Positions 9,528-19,204 of a stretch of 64,000 nt of DNA are shown here, one piece after another (the first letter of the stretch is position 1; every line of letters begins with the position of its first letter). The DNA comes from Hanstruepera marina. GTDB taxonomy: Bacteria > Bacteroidota > Bacteroidia > Flavobacteriales > Flavobacteriaceae. The position numbers were made by a program, and so were the translations under genes. Below the pieces are notes generated by a model. That model was given only the letters and a program-made list of their open reading frames with translations, searched no databases and was not told where the DNA came from. The stretch is taken from NCBI RefSeq assembly GCF_019880635.1, contig NZ_JAINVX010000001.1:1024501-1088500 (forward strand). Direction: 5' to 3'.

Positions 9528-10454
9528 TTATGATTTGATTTTAGGCTTGTAAATAAACATAAAGTAAAGTCCGATTAATATAAACGGAATGCTCAACATT
9601 TGACCTGTATTTAACCCCAACATGGTAATATACTCTTCGCCTTGTGGTTCTTTTACAAATTCTACAAAAAATCTAATGGTCCAAAGCATGACTAAAAAAG
9701 CGCCAAATAAAAACCCTGTTTGCTTACTTTTTTGTGTTTTTGTGTATATAAACCATAAGATTAGAAAGACAAAAATATAACAGAAAGACTCATATAATTG
9801 TGCAGGATGCCTATATGGAACCGCATCAAGTAAATGTTGAAATTGAGGATTGTTGGTAACGGCAGCATAGGCTTCTTTATAATCTTGTATACCAGTTTCT
9901 GCCACAATTTGACGTTTACCATAAAAATCCTGAATAAAACGGACACCCAAAGCAGAATCGGTTACCTTTCCTATAATTTCAGAATTAATAAAATTTCCAA
10001 TTCTAATAAATACAGCGCCAGAAGCTACGGGAATGACTACACGGTCTAAAATCCACATAAGCGATTTATACTTGTATTTTCTTCTGTATAAATACATACC
10101 GATTATAATCCCAATGGCTGCACCGTGGCTAGCCAACCCTTGAAACCCTGTAAATTCGAATTCAGGGTTGAATCTAAAAGGCAAAAAGATGCTAAAAAAA
10201 TCTTGAGATATTAATTCAGATTGATAAAATAAAACATGTCCAAGTCTTGCCCCAAGCATTGTGGCCAAAACGGTATAAATGAATAGCGGGTCTAAATATT
10301 CTATTTTTATTTTTTCTTTAGTAAAAATACGTTTCATGATGTACCATCCCAAAAGGAAGGCAACTATCCACATTACACTGTAGAAATGTAATTTAAAATT
10401 ACCTGCTATATCAATGCCAGTAATGGGATTCCAATCGAATTTTAATAAATACAT
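9528..10454 (-). CDS. lgt: phosphatidylglycerol-prolipoprotein diacylglyceryl transferase
   Basis: A membrane enzyme that transfers diacylglycerol from phosphatidylglycerol to the lipobox cysteine, the first step of lipoprotein maturation. The 308-residue protein has about seven membrane helices. It contains ARLGHVLFY, the HGAAIGIIIG segment, the Lgt signature RIGNFINSEIIGKVTD with its arginine and asparagine, and the RHPAQLYESF motif. It lies between yidD (71 bases upstream) and the DUF192 lipoprotein gene (5 bases downstream). Many envelope proteins in this window carry lipoboxes and depend on it. Confidence 0.97.
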   Translation of the reverse strand: MYLLKFDWNPITGIDIAGNFKLHFYSVMWIVAFLLGWYIMKRIFTKEKIKIEYLDPLFIYTVLATMLGARLGHVLFYQSELISQDFFSIFLPFRFNPEFEFTGFQGLASHGAAIGIIIGMYLYRRKYKYKSLMWILDRVVIPVASGAVFIRIGNFINSEIIGKVTDSALGVRFIQDFYGKRQIVAETGIQDYKEAYAAVTNNPQFQHLLDAVPYRHPAQLYESFCYIFVFLILWFIYTKTQKSKQTGFLFGAFLVMLWTIRFFVEFVKEPQGEEYITMLGLNTGQMLSIPFILIGLYFMFIYKPKIKS

Positions 10455-10525
10455 AGATTATTATTTAGCGAAGTAAATATATACAATTGAAAACGGAAAC
10501 GAAAGTAATGGAATATAATGATATG

Positions 10526-10765
10526 TTATTTTTTATCAAGCTTTTCAGGAACAGGATCGTAACCGCTTCTTCCCCAAGGGTGGCAGCTAAAAATTCTTCT
10601 TAAAGCTAAACCTCCGCCTTTCCACAAGCCATGCTTTTCTAAAGCTTCTTTAGAATAATGCGAACAAGTTGGTTGAAACCGACAAGTGGCTGGTGTAAGT
10701 GGTGATATTAATGTTTGATAGACTTTAATTAAAAAAAGAAAAGGCGCAATTAAAATCTTTTTCAT
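10526..10765 (-). CDS. yidD: membrane protein insertion efficiency factor YidD
   Basis: A small (79-residue) membrane-associated protein that assists YidC-dependent insertion. It has an amphipathic N-terminal helix and the family core, [20 protein letters not shown] followed by [18 protein letters not shown], with its conserved cysteines. It begins two bases after the cysS stop, so the two are co-transcribed. In many bacteria yidD lies with rpmH and rnpA; here it is coupled to cysS and lgt. Confidence 0.96.
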   Translation of the reverse strand: MKKILIAPFLFLIKVYQTLISPLTPATCRFQPTCSHYSKEALEKHGLWKGGGLALRRIFSCHPWGRSGYDPVPEKLDKK

Positions 10766-10767
10766 AA

Positions 10768-12249
10768 TTAATTAATCGAAAACGTAGTGCCTTCTCGGCT
10801 ATCGTTAAGTTGTATGCCTGCTTGAGCCAACTCATCACGAATTCTATCAGATAAAGCAAAGTCTCTGTTGGCACGAGCCTCTTGGCGCATTTTTATCAAA
10901 AGTTCAACAGCACCAGATAATTTGTCAGAATTGTTTTCGGTTTTTGAAATGTTTTCTAGACCTAAAATATCAAAAGCAAATGTAGTCATGGTTTTTTGCA
11001 ACAACTCTAAATCTTCTGAAGTTATTGTTGCTTTGCCATCTTTTATCTGATTAATATATTTAACGCCTTCAAAGAGATTGGCAATCAATATAGGTGTGTT
11101 AAAATCATCATTCATAGCATCATAACATTTCTGTCTCCATGCTGAAACATCAATTGAGGATGATGAAGAGGCTTTTAAGTGATCTATTAAGTTTATGGCG
11201 TCAATCAATCTGTTAAACCCTTTTTCTGCAGCTAGTAAGCCATCGTTTGTTAAATCTAAAACACTTCTGTAGGCAGCTTGCATCATAAAGAAACGAATAA
11301 CGCCAGGAGAAAAACCTTTGGACATGATATCATTTTCGCCAGAAAACAATTCAGCTGGATTAATATAATTGCCAGTTGATTTACTCATTCTGGAGCCGTT
11401 AAGTTCAAGCATATTGGCATGCATCCAATACTTAACTGGAGCTTGATTTTTTGCTGCTTGATTTTGTGCAATTTCACATTCGTGATGTGGAAATTTTAAG
11501 TCCATTCCGCCACCATGGATGTCAAATTGTTCGCCTAGATACTTGGTGCTCATGGCAGTACACTCTAAATGCCAACCTGGGAAACCATTGCTCCAAGGGG
11601 AAGGCCAACGCATAATATGGCTTGGTTCGGCTTTTTTCCAAAGGGCGAAATCTTGCGGATTTTTTTTATCACTTTGGCCGTCTAAAGTTCGTGTGTTGTG
11701 AATTAAGTCATCAAGTTTACGTTTGCTTAAAATACCATATTCATGTGACTCATTGTATTTGAGAACATCAAAATAAACAGAACCATTTACAACATAAGCA
11801 AAGCCATTGTCAATTATAGTTTGAATAAGCTCAATTTGCTCAATGATATGACCGGTTGCAGTAGGCTCAATGCTTGGTGGAAGGAAATTTAAGGTTTGTA
11901 GAACATTGTGAAAATCGACAGTATAGCGTTGAACAATTTCCATAGGTTCAATAGACTCTAATCGTGCTTTCTTTGTTATTTTATCCTCACCTACATCAGC
12001 ATCATCTTCAAGATGTCCAGCATCAGTAATATTTCGAACGTAACGCACTTTATAACCCAAATGCTTAAGGTATCTGAAAATCATATCAAAAGACATAAAA
12101 GTTCTAACATTGCCTAAATGCACATTGCTATAAACCGTTGGGCCACAAACATACATGCCAACATAGCCATCAATTAATGGTTTAAATAGTTCTTTTTCAC
12201 CACTTAAGGTGTTGTATATTTTTATGTCTTGTTGCTTGTACAATTCCAT
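10768..12249 (-). CDS. cysS: cysteine-tRNA ligase
   Basis: Class I aminoacyl-tRNA synthetase that charges tRNA-Cys. At 493 residues it is of normal length. The HIGH-type motif appears in [13 protein letters not shown], with the zinc-ligand Cys just before it; further zinc-site residues occur in WHLECTAMS and PHHECEIAQ; the KMSKS motif is present as RMSKSTGNY. The C-terminal DALR-like helical region ends in [20 protein letters not shown]. The gene is 20 bases after folE and 2 bases before yidD, in one reverse-strand operon. Confidence 0.97.
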   Translation of the reverse strand: MELYKQQDIKIYNTLSGEKELFKPLIDGYVGMYVCGPTVYSNVHLGNVRTFMSFDMIFRYLKHLGYKVRYVRNITDAGHLEDDADVGEDKITKKARLESIEPMEIVQRYTVDFHNVLQTLNFLPPSIEPTATGHIIEQIELIQTIIDNGFAYVVNGSVYFDVLKYNESHEYGILSKRKLDDLIHNTRTLDGQSDKKNPQDFALWKKAEPSHIMRWPSPWSNGFPGWHLECTAMSTKYLGEQFDIHGGGMDLKFPHHECEIAQNQAAKNQAPVKYWMHANMLELNGSRMSKSTGNYINPAELFSGENDIMSKGFSPGVIRFFMMQAAYRSVLDLTNDGLLAAEKGFNRLIDAINLIDHLKASSSSSIDVSAWRQKCYDAMNDDFNTPILIANLFEGVKYINQIKDGKATITSEDLELLQKTMTTFAFDILGLENISKTENNSDKLSGAVELLIKMRQEARANRDFALSDRIRDELAQAGIQLNDSREGTTFSIN

Positions 12250-12269
12250 GTTGAAAGAATACTAATATA

Positions 12270-12947
12270 TTAGAATTGTGTATCTAACTTTATATAATCT
12301 AAAAATTCGCGACGTGTTTCTTTTTCTTTGAATTTTCCACCAAATTCAGAAGTCACCGTACTACTTTCGGTATCTCTAATACCTCTTGAATTGACGCATA
12401 AGTGTTTGGCATCAATTACGCAGGCAACATCTTCGGTCTGCAAAACGTCTTGAAGTTCTTTTACAATTTGAATGGTTAACCGTTCTTGTACCTGAGGTCT
12501 TTTGGCATAATAGTCAACAATTCTATTCATTTTGGAAAGCCCGACAACAGTTCCATTGGAAATGTAAGCAACATGGGCTTTACCAACTATAGGCAGCAGA
12601 TGATGTTCGCAAGTTGAGTAAACCGTAATGTTTTTTTCAACTAACATTTCACCATACTTGTATTTGTTCTCAAATGTAGATGCATTAGGCTTGCGTTTAG
12701 GGTCTAGCCCACCAAATAACTCCTTTACAAACATTTTGGCAACACGATTAGGTGTGCCGTTTAAACTGTCATCTGTTAAGTCGAGGCCAAGGGTCTCCAT
12801 TATATGACGTACATCGTCTTTAATAATATCAATTTTTTCATCAGTGCTCAACGAAAACGCATCCTTTCTCAAAGGTGTGTCAGACGATGTGCCAATGTGG
12901 TCATTCCCTAATGCGTCCAAATCTTCAATGTTATTGTTAAATTTCAT
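12270..12947 (-). CDS. folE: GTP cyclohydrolase I
   Basis: Converts GTP to 7,8-dihydroneopterin triphosphate, the first step of tetrahydrofolate synthesis. At 225 residues it has a normal core plus a short N-terminal extension. Zinc and active-site motifs are clear: STCEHHLLPIVGKAHVAYI, VGLSKMNRIV, RPQVQERLT and the second zinc cysteine in KHLCVNSRGIRD. It appears to lead the operon folE-cysS-yidD-lgt-DUF192. folP, the later folate gene, is about 20 kb away on the same strand. Confidence 0.97.
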   Translation of the reverse strand: MKFNNNIEDLDALGNDHIGTSSDTPLRKDAFSLSTDEKIDIIKDDVRHIMETLGLDLTDDSLNGTPNRVAKMFVKELFGGLDPKRKPNASTFENKYKYGEMLVEKNITVYSTCEHHLLPIVGKAHVAYISNGTVVGLSKMNRIVDYYAKRPQVQERLTIQIVKELQDVLQTEDVACVIDAKHLCVNSRGIRDTESSTVTSEFGGKFKEKETRREFLDYIKLDTQF

Positions 12948-12970
12948 GAAATTGAAAATATATTAGTCTG

Positions 12971-12978
12971 CAAAGATA
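12971..12978 (-). promoter_or_regulatory. folE promoter, -7 element
   Basis: Read on the reverse strand this is TATCTTTG, an exact TAnnTTTG match, 23 bases before the folE ATG. I see no convincing TTG partner. Confidence 0.5.
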
Positions 12979-13148
12979 CACAATTCCGTTTTTTTGCACA
13001 TTGTATTAACAAACAATTAATTTCATCGATAAATTAGGGGGATTTTCCTGATTTTTTCTTAATTTTCACGCCTGATGTTAATATTGGATTAATAATCCTT
13101 TAACCCTTAAGTAAAATAGCCCTGAAAAAATATTTAAAGTTCTTGTTT

Positions 13149-16100
13149 ATGAAAAAGATAGCAGTATTATTTCTTTTGTTTTCCGCATTTGTTATATCTA
13201 ATTCTTGGGCGCAATTAAGCGCGATTGATGATGTTTTAGTTGGAAGGGCAAATAACCCGAATCCGTCTAATTCAAGTGGAGATAGGATTTATTTTAACGA
13301 TTTATTTAATGGCACACCTATTACCGTGGCAACAATTGGTAATTTTACCATGACTGAAACCGTGCCAGACCCAACGGGCTTTACTACGTTGAATACAGCA
13401 TTTGGTTTTGTTGGTATAGTGGCCAATACTCCTCCTGGATTATACTATATTACCTATGAAATTTGCGAAAATGCCAATCCAACTAATTGTGATACTGCTG
13501 TTATAGAAATTAGAGTTTTTGAGTCCACTACAAGTTCTGGTAGCGGATCTTTTGATTTAAATGTTACTTCTAGTGCAGGTTCAATAAATTGTAGTGGAGA
13601 TGTTTGTATTACTAATGGTGGCTGTATTGATCAAGCAACAGGAACTATTCCACCAATTACTCTGTCAGCTACATATACTGAAGTAGGGGAAAGTAATACA
13701 TATGGTGTGAGATCAATTCCATTTAACCCACCATTTAGTTTTGGAGATACTGCTGGAGACACTAATCTTAATGTAGATGATATTTGGAGTAGTGTTTTGA
13801 ACTTTGCTTTCAATTTTGAGTTTTATCAAAATGATTATACCAGTTGTGTGTTGTCGACTAATGGAGCAGTTAGTTTTGATTTAAGTAACGCCAATACTTT
13901 CCATTATTGGACACCTGCTGCCGGTGCAACCATACCTAATAATACTGATGCTGCCTTGGGGGATGGAAATATTTTTGGTGCTGTTCATGATATTTTTCCC
14001 GGAGCGGGAGGAGTTGATCCGAATACATACAATATTACATTTGGAGTAAAGGGTACTGCCCCTTTCCGTGTGTTTGTATTTAGCTTTTTTAATCCACCAC
14101 AATATGGATGTACTACATTAAGAACTTCACAAATGATTCTGTTTTATGAATCTACAAATGTTATAGAGACTTATATTTTCCAAAAACCAGTTTGCTCAAC
14201 TTGGGCTGGCGGCCGTGCAGCTATAGGTATACAAAATGATGCTGGAACTCAAGGCATTGCGCCACCAGGTAGAAATACTGGTGTCTGGGATGTTTCGATT
14301 CCTGAAGCTTGGCAATTTTACCCGAATGGTACTCCAATCTATGATTTTGAATGGTTAGATGAAACAGGAGCAGTAATAGGGACAGATCCCACAAATTTAA
14401 CGGTTACACCTAATACAACAACAACTTATATTGCCCAACTTACTTATACCGACGCTATAACAGGAGATGAATATGTGGCGGTTAGGCCTATTACTGTTGT
14501 GGTTCAGCCTACTCCTGTAATTACTTTAACCAGCAATAATTCTGTTTGCTCTGGCGGAGATGCCGAGTTTACAATAACAGGATCAGAAGGTGATGTTGTG
14601 GATTATAATGTTAATGGCGGAGCGACCCAACAAGTTACACTAGATGCCACAGGTGTTTTTGTGGTTACTATTCCGGGAATTACAGCAGATCAAACATTGA
14701 ATTTAGAGAACGTTTATAATCCTAATTCAGGATGTAATGGTGCGTTAACACAATCAGAGACTGTTACAGTAAATAACTCTGGAAGTGCAACATTTACCTT
14801 AACGCCTACTTGTGATGGTGCGACAGCTACAATTACAGGAACATCAGGAGGAACGTTTGCTTTTAATCCTGTTCCAACAGATGGTGCGATTCTTGACGTA
14901 GATACAGGAACAATTACAAATGGTGTTCCAGGAACGCAGTACACTTTAGAATATACAATAACAGGAGCTTGTAGTGCAACATCTACTGAGGATGTTACAG
15001 TATTAGCAGCAGATGATGCTAGTTTTACAACCACACCAACATGTGACGGTGGAACAGTTACTATAACAGGAACTACAGGTGGTACATTTGCATTTAACCC
15101 TGTACCTCCAGATGGTGCTGTTATTGATACAACTACAGGTACAGTTACCGGAGGAGCCTCTGGAGCGACTTATACGATTGAATATACTACAATGGGATCA
15201 TGTCCAGCTACAAGTACTCAAGATGTAACTGCTCTAACAACATCGGACCCATCTTTTACAACCACACCAACATGTGATGGCGGAACAGTTACTATAACAG
15301 GAGATACAGGAGGAACATTTGCTTTTAATCCAGCACCAACTGATACTGCAGTTATTGATCCTGCTACGGGAGAAGTTACTGGTGGAACTTCAGGAGCAAC
15401 TTATACCATTGAATATACTATTTCTGGTGCATGTGGATCGAGTAGTACAGAAGACGTAACGGTGTTAACAACGGCTAATCCAGCCTTCACGACAACGGAT
15501 ACTTGTGATGGGGGAACAGTTACAATAACAGGAGATACAGGAGGAGTGTTTGCATTTAACCCTGTTCCAACGGATGGAGCAGTTATAGACACCACATCTG
15601 GAACGGTAACTAGTGGTGTTCCTGGTACAACTTACACTATAGAGTATACTATATCTGGTTCATGTGGTGCAAGTTCTACACAAGATATAACCGTATTGCC
15701 TAATGACGATGCGAGTTTTACTACTACGCCAACATGTGATGGTGGAACTGTTACTATTACTGGTACAGCAGGTGGAACCTTTGCCTTTAATCCAGTACCT
15801 ACAGATGGTGCTGTAATAGATACTGCAACCGGAACAGTTACTCTAGGAACATCAGGAGTAACTTATACTATTGAATATACAACAACTGGCGTTTGTCCAG
15901 CTTCTTCAACACAAGATGTAACAGTTTTAACTACTGCTAATCCTGCATTTACAACCTCACCAACATGTGATGGTGGAACAGTAACTATAACAGGAGATAC
16001 TGGTGGAGCATTTGCATTTAATCCAGTACCTACTGATATGGCAGTTATAGATCCGGTAACAGGTGAAATTACTAATGGAACTTCAGGAGCAACCTATACC

Positions 16101-19100
16101 ATTGAATATACTATTTCTGGTTCCTGTGGTGCAAGTAGCACTGAAGATGTAACGGTGTATTCTCAAGAAGATCCTGCGTTTACGGTTTTAGAAAATTGTA
16201 ACGGAGGAACAATGACCATAGTTGGAGATACGGGAGGTACTTTTGCATTTAACCCAGTGCCAACTGATGGAGCTACCATAGATTCAAATACAGGAGAAGT
16301 AACAGGTGGAACACCAAGTATGACTTATACAGTTCAATATACAACTGGTGGACCTTGTCCAGAATCAAGTTTTCAAAATGTAACTGTTTTACCAGCAGAT
16401 GATGCGAGTTTTACAACAACGCCAACTTGCGATGGTGGTACAGTGACCATTATAGGAAATGTTGGTGGATCATTTGCATTTAATCCAGTCCCTACTGATG
16501 GTGCTCTAATTGATGTAGCATCGGGAGAAGTTACAAATGGAACTTCAGGAACAACATATACTATAGAATATACAACTGTTGGAGCATGTCCAGCAACAAG
16601 TACAGAAGATGTTACAGTTATTACAATTGATGACGCGTCGTTTACTGTCTCTCCAACTTGTGATGGTGGTATTGCAACTGTCACTGGTTTACCAGGCGGA
16701 TCGTTTGCATTTAATCCAGTGCCAACAGATGGTGCTGTAATTGATACTGTGACAGGTGAAGTAACAGGAGGAACTCCAGGAGCTTCGTATACCATTGAGT
16801 ATACAACAAATGGAACCTGTCCGAATACATCAACTGCAGCACTAAACGTACACCCATTACCAACTGTTGTGAATCCTACATCACTTGTGGTTTGTGATGA
16901 TGCTACACCAGATGGAATGGTTGAAATGGACTTAACAGTTAAAAATGACGAAATTTCAGGAAATAATTCGAATTATAGCGTAACCTATCACAACTCATTG
17001 GTAGCTGCCCAAATGGGTACACCAGAAGTAATGCCTTCAGATACAGCTTATGTAGGAACAGATGGTGAAACGCTTTATGTCAGAGTAGAAGATAATACTA
17101 CAGGATGTTACGATACTACAACTTTAACTCTAGAAGTTACTAATGGTCCTACTGTGGCTACTCCAACACCTTTGCGTGAATGTGATGTAGATAATGATGG
17201 TCTTGCGACTTTTGATTTGACTAGTGCTAGAGATGAAATTTTGGCTGTAGATCCTACTTTAGAAGTATCATTCCATTTAACACAACAAAATGCTTTAGAT
17301 AATGTAAATCCTCAAGGTGACACACTGTCTAATGTTGCTGGTCAGATTATTTATATAAGAGTAAGTTTTGGTACAGGGGCTGATTGTCCAACGGTAGTTG
17401 AGTTGATGCTTATTGTTGAACCATCACCAGATGTTCCATCAAATATTGATCCTTATGCTTTGTGCGATGACGATGACGATGGTATAGTATCATTTAACTT
17501 GAATACTATGAATGATACTATTTTTGGTACTCAAAACCCGGCTGATTTTACACTTACTTATCATGAGACTTTAGCTGATGCTGAGGCTGTACCAGCAATG
17601 AATCCAATAGTTGAGCCTCAATTGTCAGACTATGTTTCGGGGAATACAACAATATATGTTCGTTTAGAAGGAAACAATGGATGTGTTACTGTTGGTCAAT
17701 TCGATTTAGTTGTAAATCCATTGCCTGTTATACCAGCAGATGCTCAAGACAGTATTTATGAGATTTGTGATGATTCAAATGATAATGATGGTTTTGCAAC
17801 ATTTGATTTAACAACGCAAAATGATGACCTAACTGGAGGTAATGCTTCATTAGTTGTTGATTATTATGAAACGATGATGGATATTCCTAATAATCCAATT
17901 TCTGATTACACGGCTTATGATAATACTTCAGTTGGAGGTTTACCACATAATCCACAAACACTTTTTGTAACCGTTACTGAAACTACCAGTGGAAGCAGTT
18001 GTTATGCGCTTACAACATTAACGTTAGTGGTTAATACATTACCGACACCTAATGATGTGTTACCAGATTTAATAGAATGTGATGATAATGACCCTGGTAA
18101 TTTGCAAGAAGAGTTTGATTTGACTCAAAATGAAGGTTTGATGCTTAATGATTTTGATGAGTCAGTTACTTATTATGAATCATTTGCTGATGCAGAATCT
18201 GGGGATAATGAAATTGCAACTCCAACAAATTACACTAATATTTCGACGCCACAAACCATTTATGTTAGAGTAACTAATACGGGTGACCCTGGAGATCCTA
18301 ACGATGATGGAACAGGCTGTTATACTATTATCACTTTTGATTTAATAGTTAACCCTCTTCCTGTGTTTATACCAGATGATCAATATGTTATTTGTATAAA
18401 TACAAACGGAACCGAAGTTGTTGGGCCTCCAACTATTGATACTGGTTTAAATCCTTCTGAATATACTTTTGAGTGGGTAGATCCTAATGGAACAATAGTA
18501 AGTATAGATTCTGTATACACCGCTACTCAATCGGGTACGTATACAGTTGAAATTACTAATATTGCTACAGGATGTTTTAATATCATACCAGTAGTTGTAG
18601 AAGAAAGCTCGCCTCCTGTTGTTAGTGCTGAAGTTGTCACTGAAGCATTTGCAGATAACAATGTGATTTCTGTAACAGCAACTGGTGAAGCATCAGCAAT
18701 TTTTGAGTTTAGTATTGATAATGGTCCATGGGTGAGTAACGAGCCTAACGATAATACGTATACATTTACTAATGTATTATACGGGGAGCATGAAATTCAG
18801 GTTAGAGATATTAATGGGTGTGGAATAGCAAGTGATACAGTTTTTGTTATAGATTATCCTCTTTTCTTTACACCAAATAATGATGGAGATAATGATCTAT
18901 GGCAAATTTCAGGTATTAATCCAGATGCCGTTATTAATATCTTTGATAGATATGGTAAGTTGTTAAAACAATTAAGTCCAAATAGCCCTGGATGGGATGG
19001 AACTTTAAATGGATATCCGTTGCCTACCAGTGATTATTGGTTTACGGTTGTTTACAAAGAGTCGCCAGATGATGAAGCAATGAAGGAATTTAAGGCTCAC

Positions 19101-19118
19101 TTTACTTTAAAACGTTAA
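13149..19118 (+). CDS. giant T9SS type B surface protein with repeat arrays
   Basis: Secreted protein of 1989 residues. I place the start at ATG 13149; a frame opening two codons earlier uses TTG. Parts in order: signal peptide (ending SNSWAQ); a short Ig-like or cadherin-like segment; a 230-residue lectin-like region (about 150-400) of a type common in Bacteroidota surface proteins; an Ig-like segment; nine 77-residue repeats (about 548-1236); five acidic repeats with CDxDxDG and FDLT cores (about 1236-1740); a further beta domain; and the gliding-motility type C-terminal domain (FFTPNNDGDNDLW to FTLKR) recognised by T9SS. Probably a cell-surface adhesin. It converges with a FadL-type gene, and no PorP/SprF gene follows, although such a partner is common. 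Confidence 0.9.
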   Translation: MKKIAVLFLLFSAFVISNSWAQLSAIDDVLVGRANNPNPSNSSGDRIYFNDLFNGTPITVATIGNFTMTETVPDPTGFTTLNTAFGFVGIVANTPPGLYYITYEICENANPTNCDTAVIEIRVFESTTSSGSGSFDLNVTSSAGSINCSGDVCITNGGCIDQATGTIPPITLSATYTEVGESNTYGVRSIPFNPPFSFGDTAGDTNLNVDDIWSSVLNFAFNFEFYQNDYTSCVLSTNGAVSFDLSNANTFHYWTPAAGATIPNNTDAALGDGNIFGAVHDIFPGAGGVDPNTYNITFGVKGTAPFRVFVFSFFNPPQYGCTTLRTSQMILFYESTNVIETYIFQKPVCSTWAGGRAAIGIQNDAGTQGIAPPGRNTGVWDVSIPEAWQFYPNGTPIYDFEWLDETGAVIGTDPTNLTVTPNTTTTYIAQLTYTDAITGDEYVAVRPITVVVQPTPVITLTSNNSVCSGGDAEFTITGSEGDVVDYNVNGGATQQVTLDATGVFVVTIPGITADQTLNLENVYNPNSGCNGALTQSETVTVNNSGSATFTLTPTCDGATATITGTSGGTFAFNPVPTDGAILDVDTGTITNGVPGTQYTLEYTITGACSATSTEDVTVLAADDASFTTTPTCDGGTVTITGTTGGTFAFNPVPPDGAVIDTTTGTVTGGASGATYTIEYTTMGSCPATSTQDVTALTTSDPSFTTTPTCDGGTVTITGDTGGTFAFNPAPTDTAVIDPATGEVTGGTSGATYTIEYTISGACGSSSTEDVTVLTTANPAFTTTDTCDGGTVTITGDTGGVFAFNPVPTDGAVIDTTSGTVTSGVPGTTYTIEYTISGSCGASSTQDITVLPNDDASFTTTPTCDGGTVTITGTAGGTFAFNPVPTDGAVIDTATGTVTLGTSGVTYTIEYTTTGVCPASSTQDVTVLTTANPAFTTSPTCDGGTVTITGDTGGAFAFNPVPTDMAVIDPVTGEITNGTSGATYTIEYTISGSCGASSTEDVTVYSQEDPAFTVLENCNGGTMTIVGDTGGTFAFNPVPTDGATIDSNTGEVTGGTPSMTYTVQYTTGGPCPESSFQNVTVLPADDASFTTTPTCDGGTVTIIGNVGGSFAFNPVPTDGALIDVASGEVTNGTSGTTYTIEYTTVGACPATSTEDVTVITIDDASFTVSPTCDGGIATVTGLPGGSFAFNPVPTDGAVIDTVTGEVTGGTPGASYTIEYTTNGTCPNTSTAALNVHPLPTVVNPTSLVVCDDATPDGMVEMDLTVKNDEISGNNSNYSVTYHNSLVAAQMGTPEVMPSDTAYVGTDGETLYVRVEDNTTGCYDTTTLTLEVTNGPTVATPTPLRECDVDNDGLATFDLTSARDEILAVDPTLEVSFHLTQQNALDNVNPQGDTLSNVAGQIIYIRVSFGTGADCPTVVELMLIVEPSPDVPSNIDPYALCDDDDDGIVSFNLNTMNDTIFGTQNPADFTLTYHETLADAEAVPAMNPIVEPQLSDYVSGNTTIYVRLEGNNGCVTVGQFDLVVNPLPVIPADAQDSIYEICDDSNDNDGFATFDLTTQNDDLTGGNASLVVDYYETMMDIPNNPISDYTAYDNTSVGGLPHNPQTLFVTVTETTSGSSCYALTTLTLVVNTLPTPNDVLPDLIECDDNDPGNLQEEFDLTQNEGLMLNDFDESVTYYESFADAESGDNEIATPTNYTNISTPQTIYVRVTNTGDPGDPNDDGTGCYTIITFDLIVNPLPVFIPDDQYVICINTNGTEVVGPPTIDTGLNPSEYTFEWVDPNGTIVSIDSVYTATQSGTYTVEITNIATGCFNIIPVVVEESSPPVVSAEVVTEAFADNNVISVTATGEASAIFEFSIDNGPWVSNEPNDNTYTFTNVLYGEHEIQVRDINGCGIASDTVFVIDYPLFFTPNNDGDNDLWQISGINPDAVINIFDRYGKLLKQLSPNSPGWDGTLNGYPLPTSDYWFTVVYKESPDDEAMKEFKAHFTLKR
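14790..16856 (+). repeat. nine tandem 231-base (77-residue) repeats
   Basis: Each unit begins (S/A)FTxxPTCDGG and contains GGTFAFNPVPTDGAVID, a YTIEYT strand and (S/A)C(P/G)xSST. Every unit carries two cysteines about 52 residues apart, a plausible internal disulfide. Units start every 231 bases from 14790. The seventh is the most divergent (NCNGG), and the last is short at its end. Confidence 0.9.
16857..18358 (+). repeat. five acidic repeats of about 90-105 residues
   Basis: Each unit starts with CD and an aspartate-rich loop (CDVDNDG, CDDDDDG, CDDSNDNDG, CDDNDPG, CDDATPDG) followed by FDLT or a close variant, and later by (T/I)xYVRV. The loops resemble calcium-binding DxDxDG sites. Unit length varies, unlike the first array. 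Confidence 0.75.
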
Positions 19119-19152
19119 AGTAAGTAAGAGAAAATATAAGAAGACAAGTAAT

Positions 19153-19187
19153 AAAAAAAGCCTGAACAATTTGTTCAGGCTTTTTTT
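19153..19187. terminator. bidirectional terminator
   Basis: AAGCCTGAACAA pairs with TTGTTCAGGCTT and is flanked by A and T tracts. It lies between the convergent surface-protein and FadL-type genes. Confidence 0.9.
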
Positions 19188-19204
19188 ATAAATATTGTTT
19201 TTGG

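Noticed and set aside
14714-15034. Long open frame on the reverse strand within the repeat array
   Set aside because: The array has strong compositional bias (Thr, Gly, Val codons), which gives open reverse frames at 14714-15034, 15401-15595 and 16373-16795. They copy the repeat pattern in mirror and have no features of their own.
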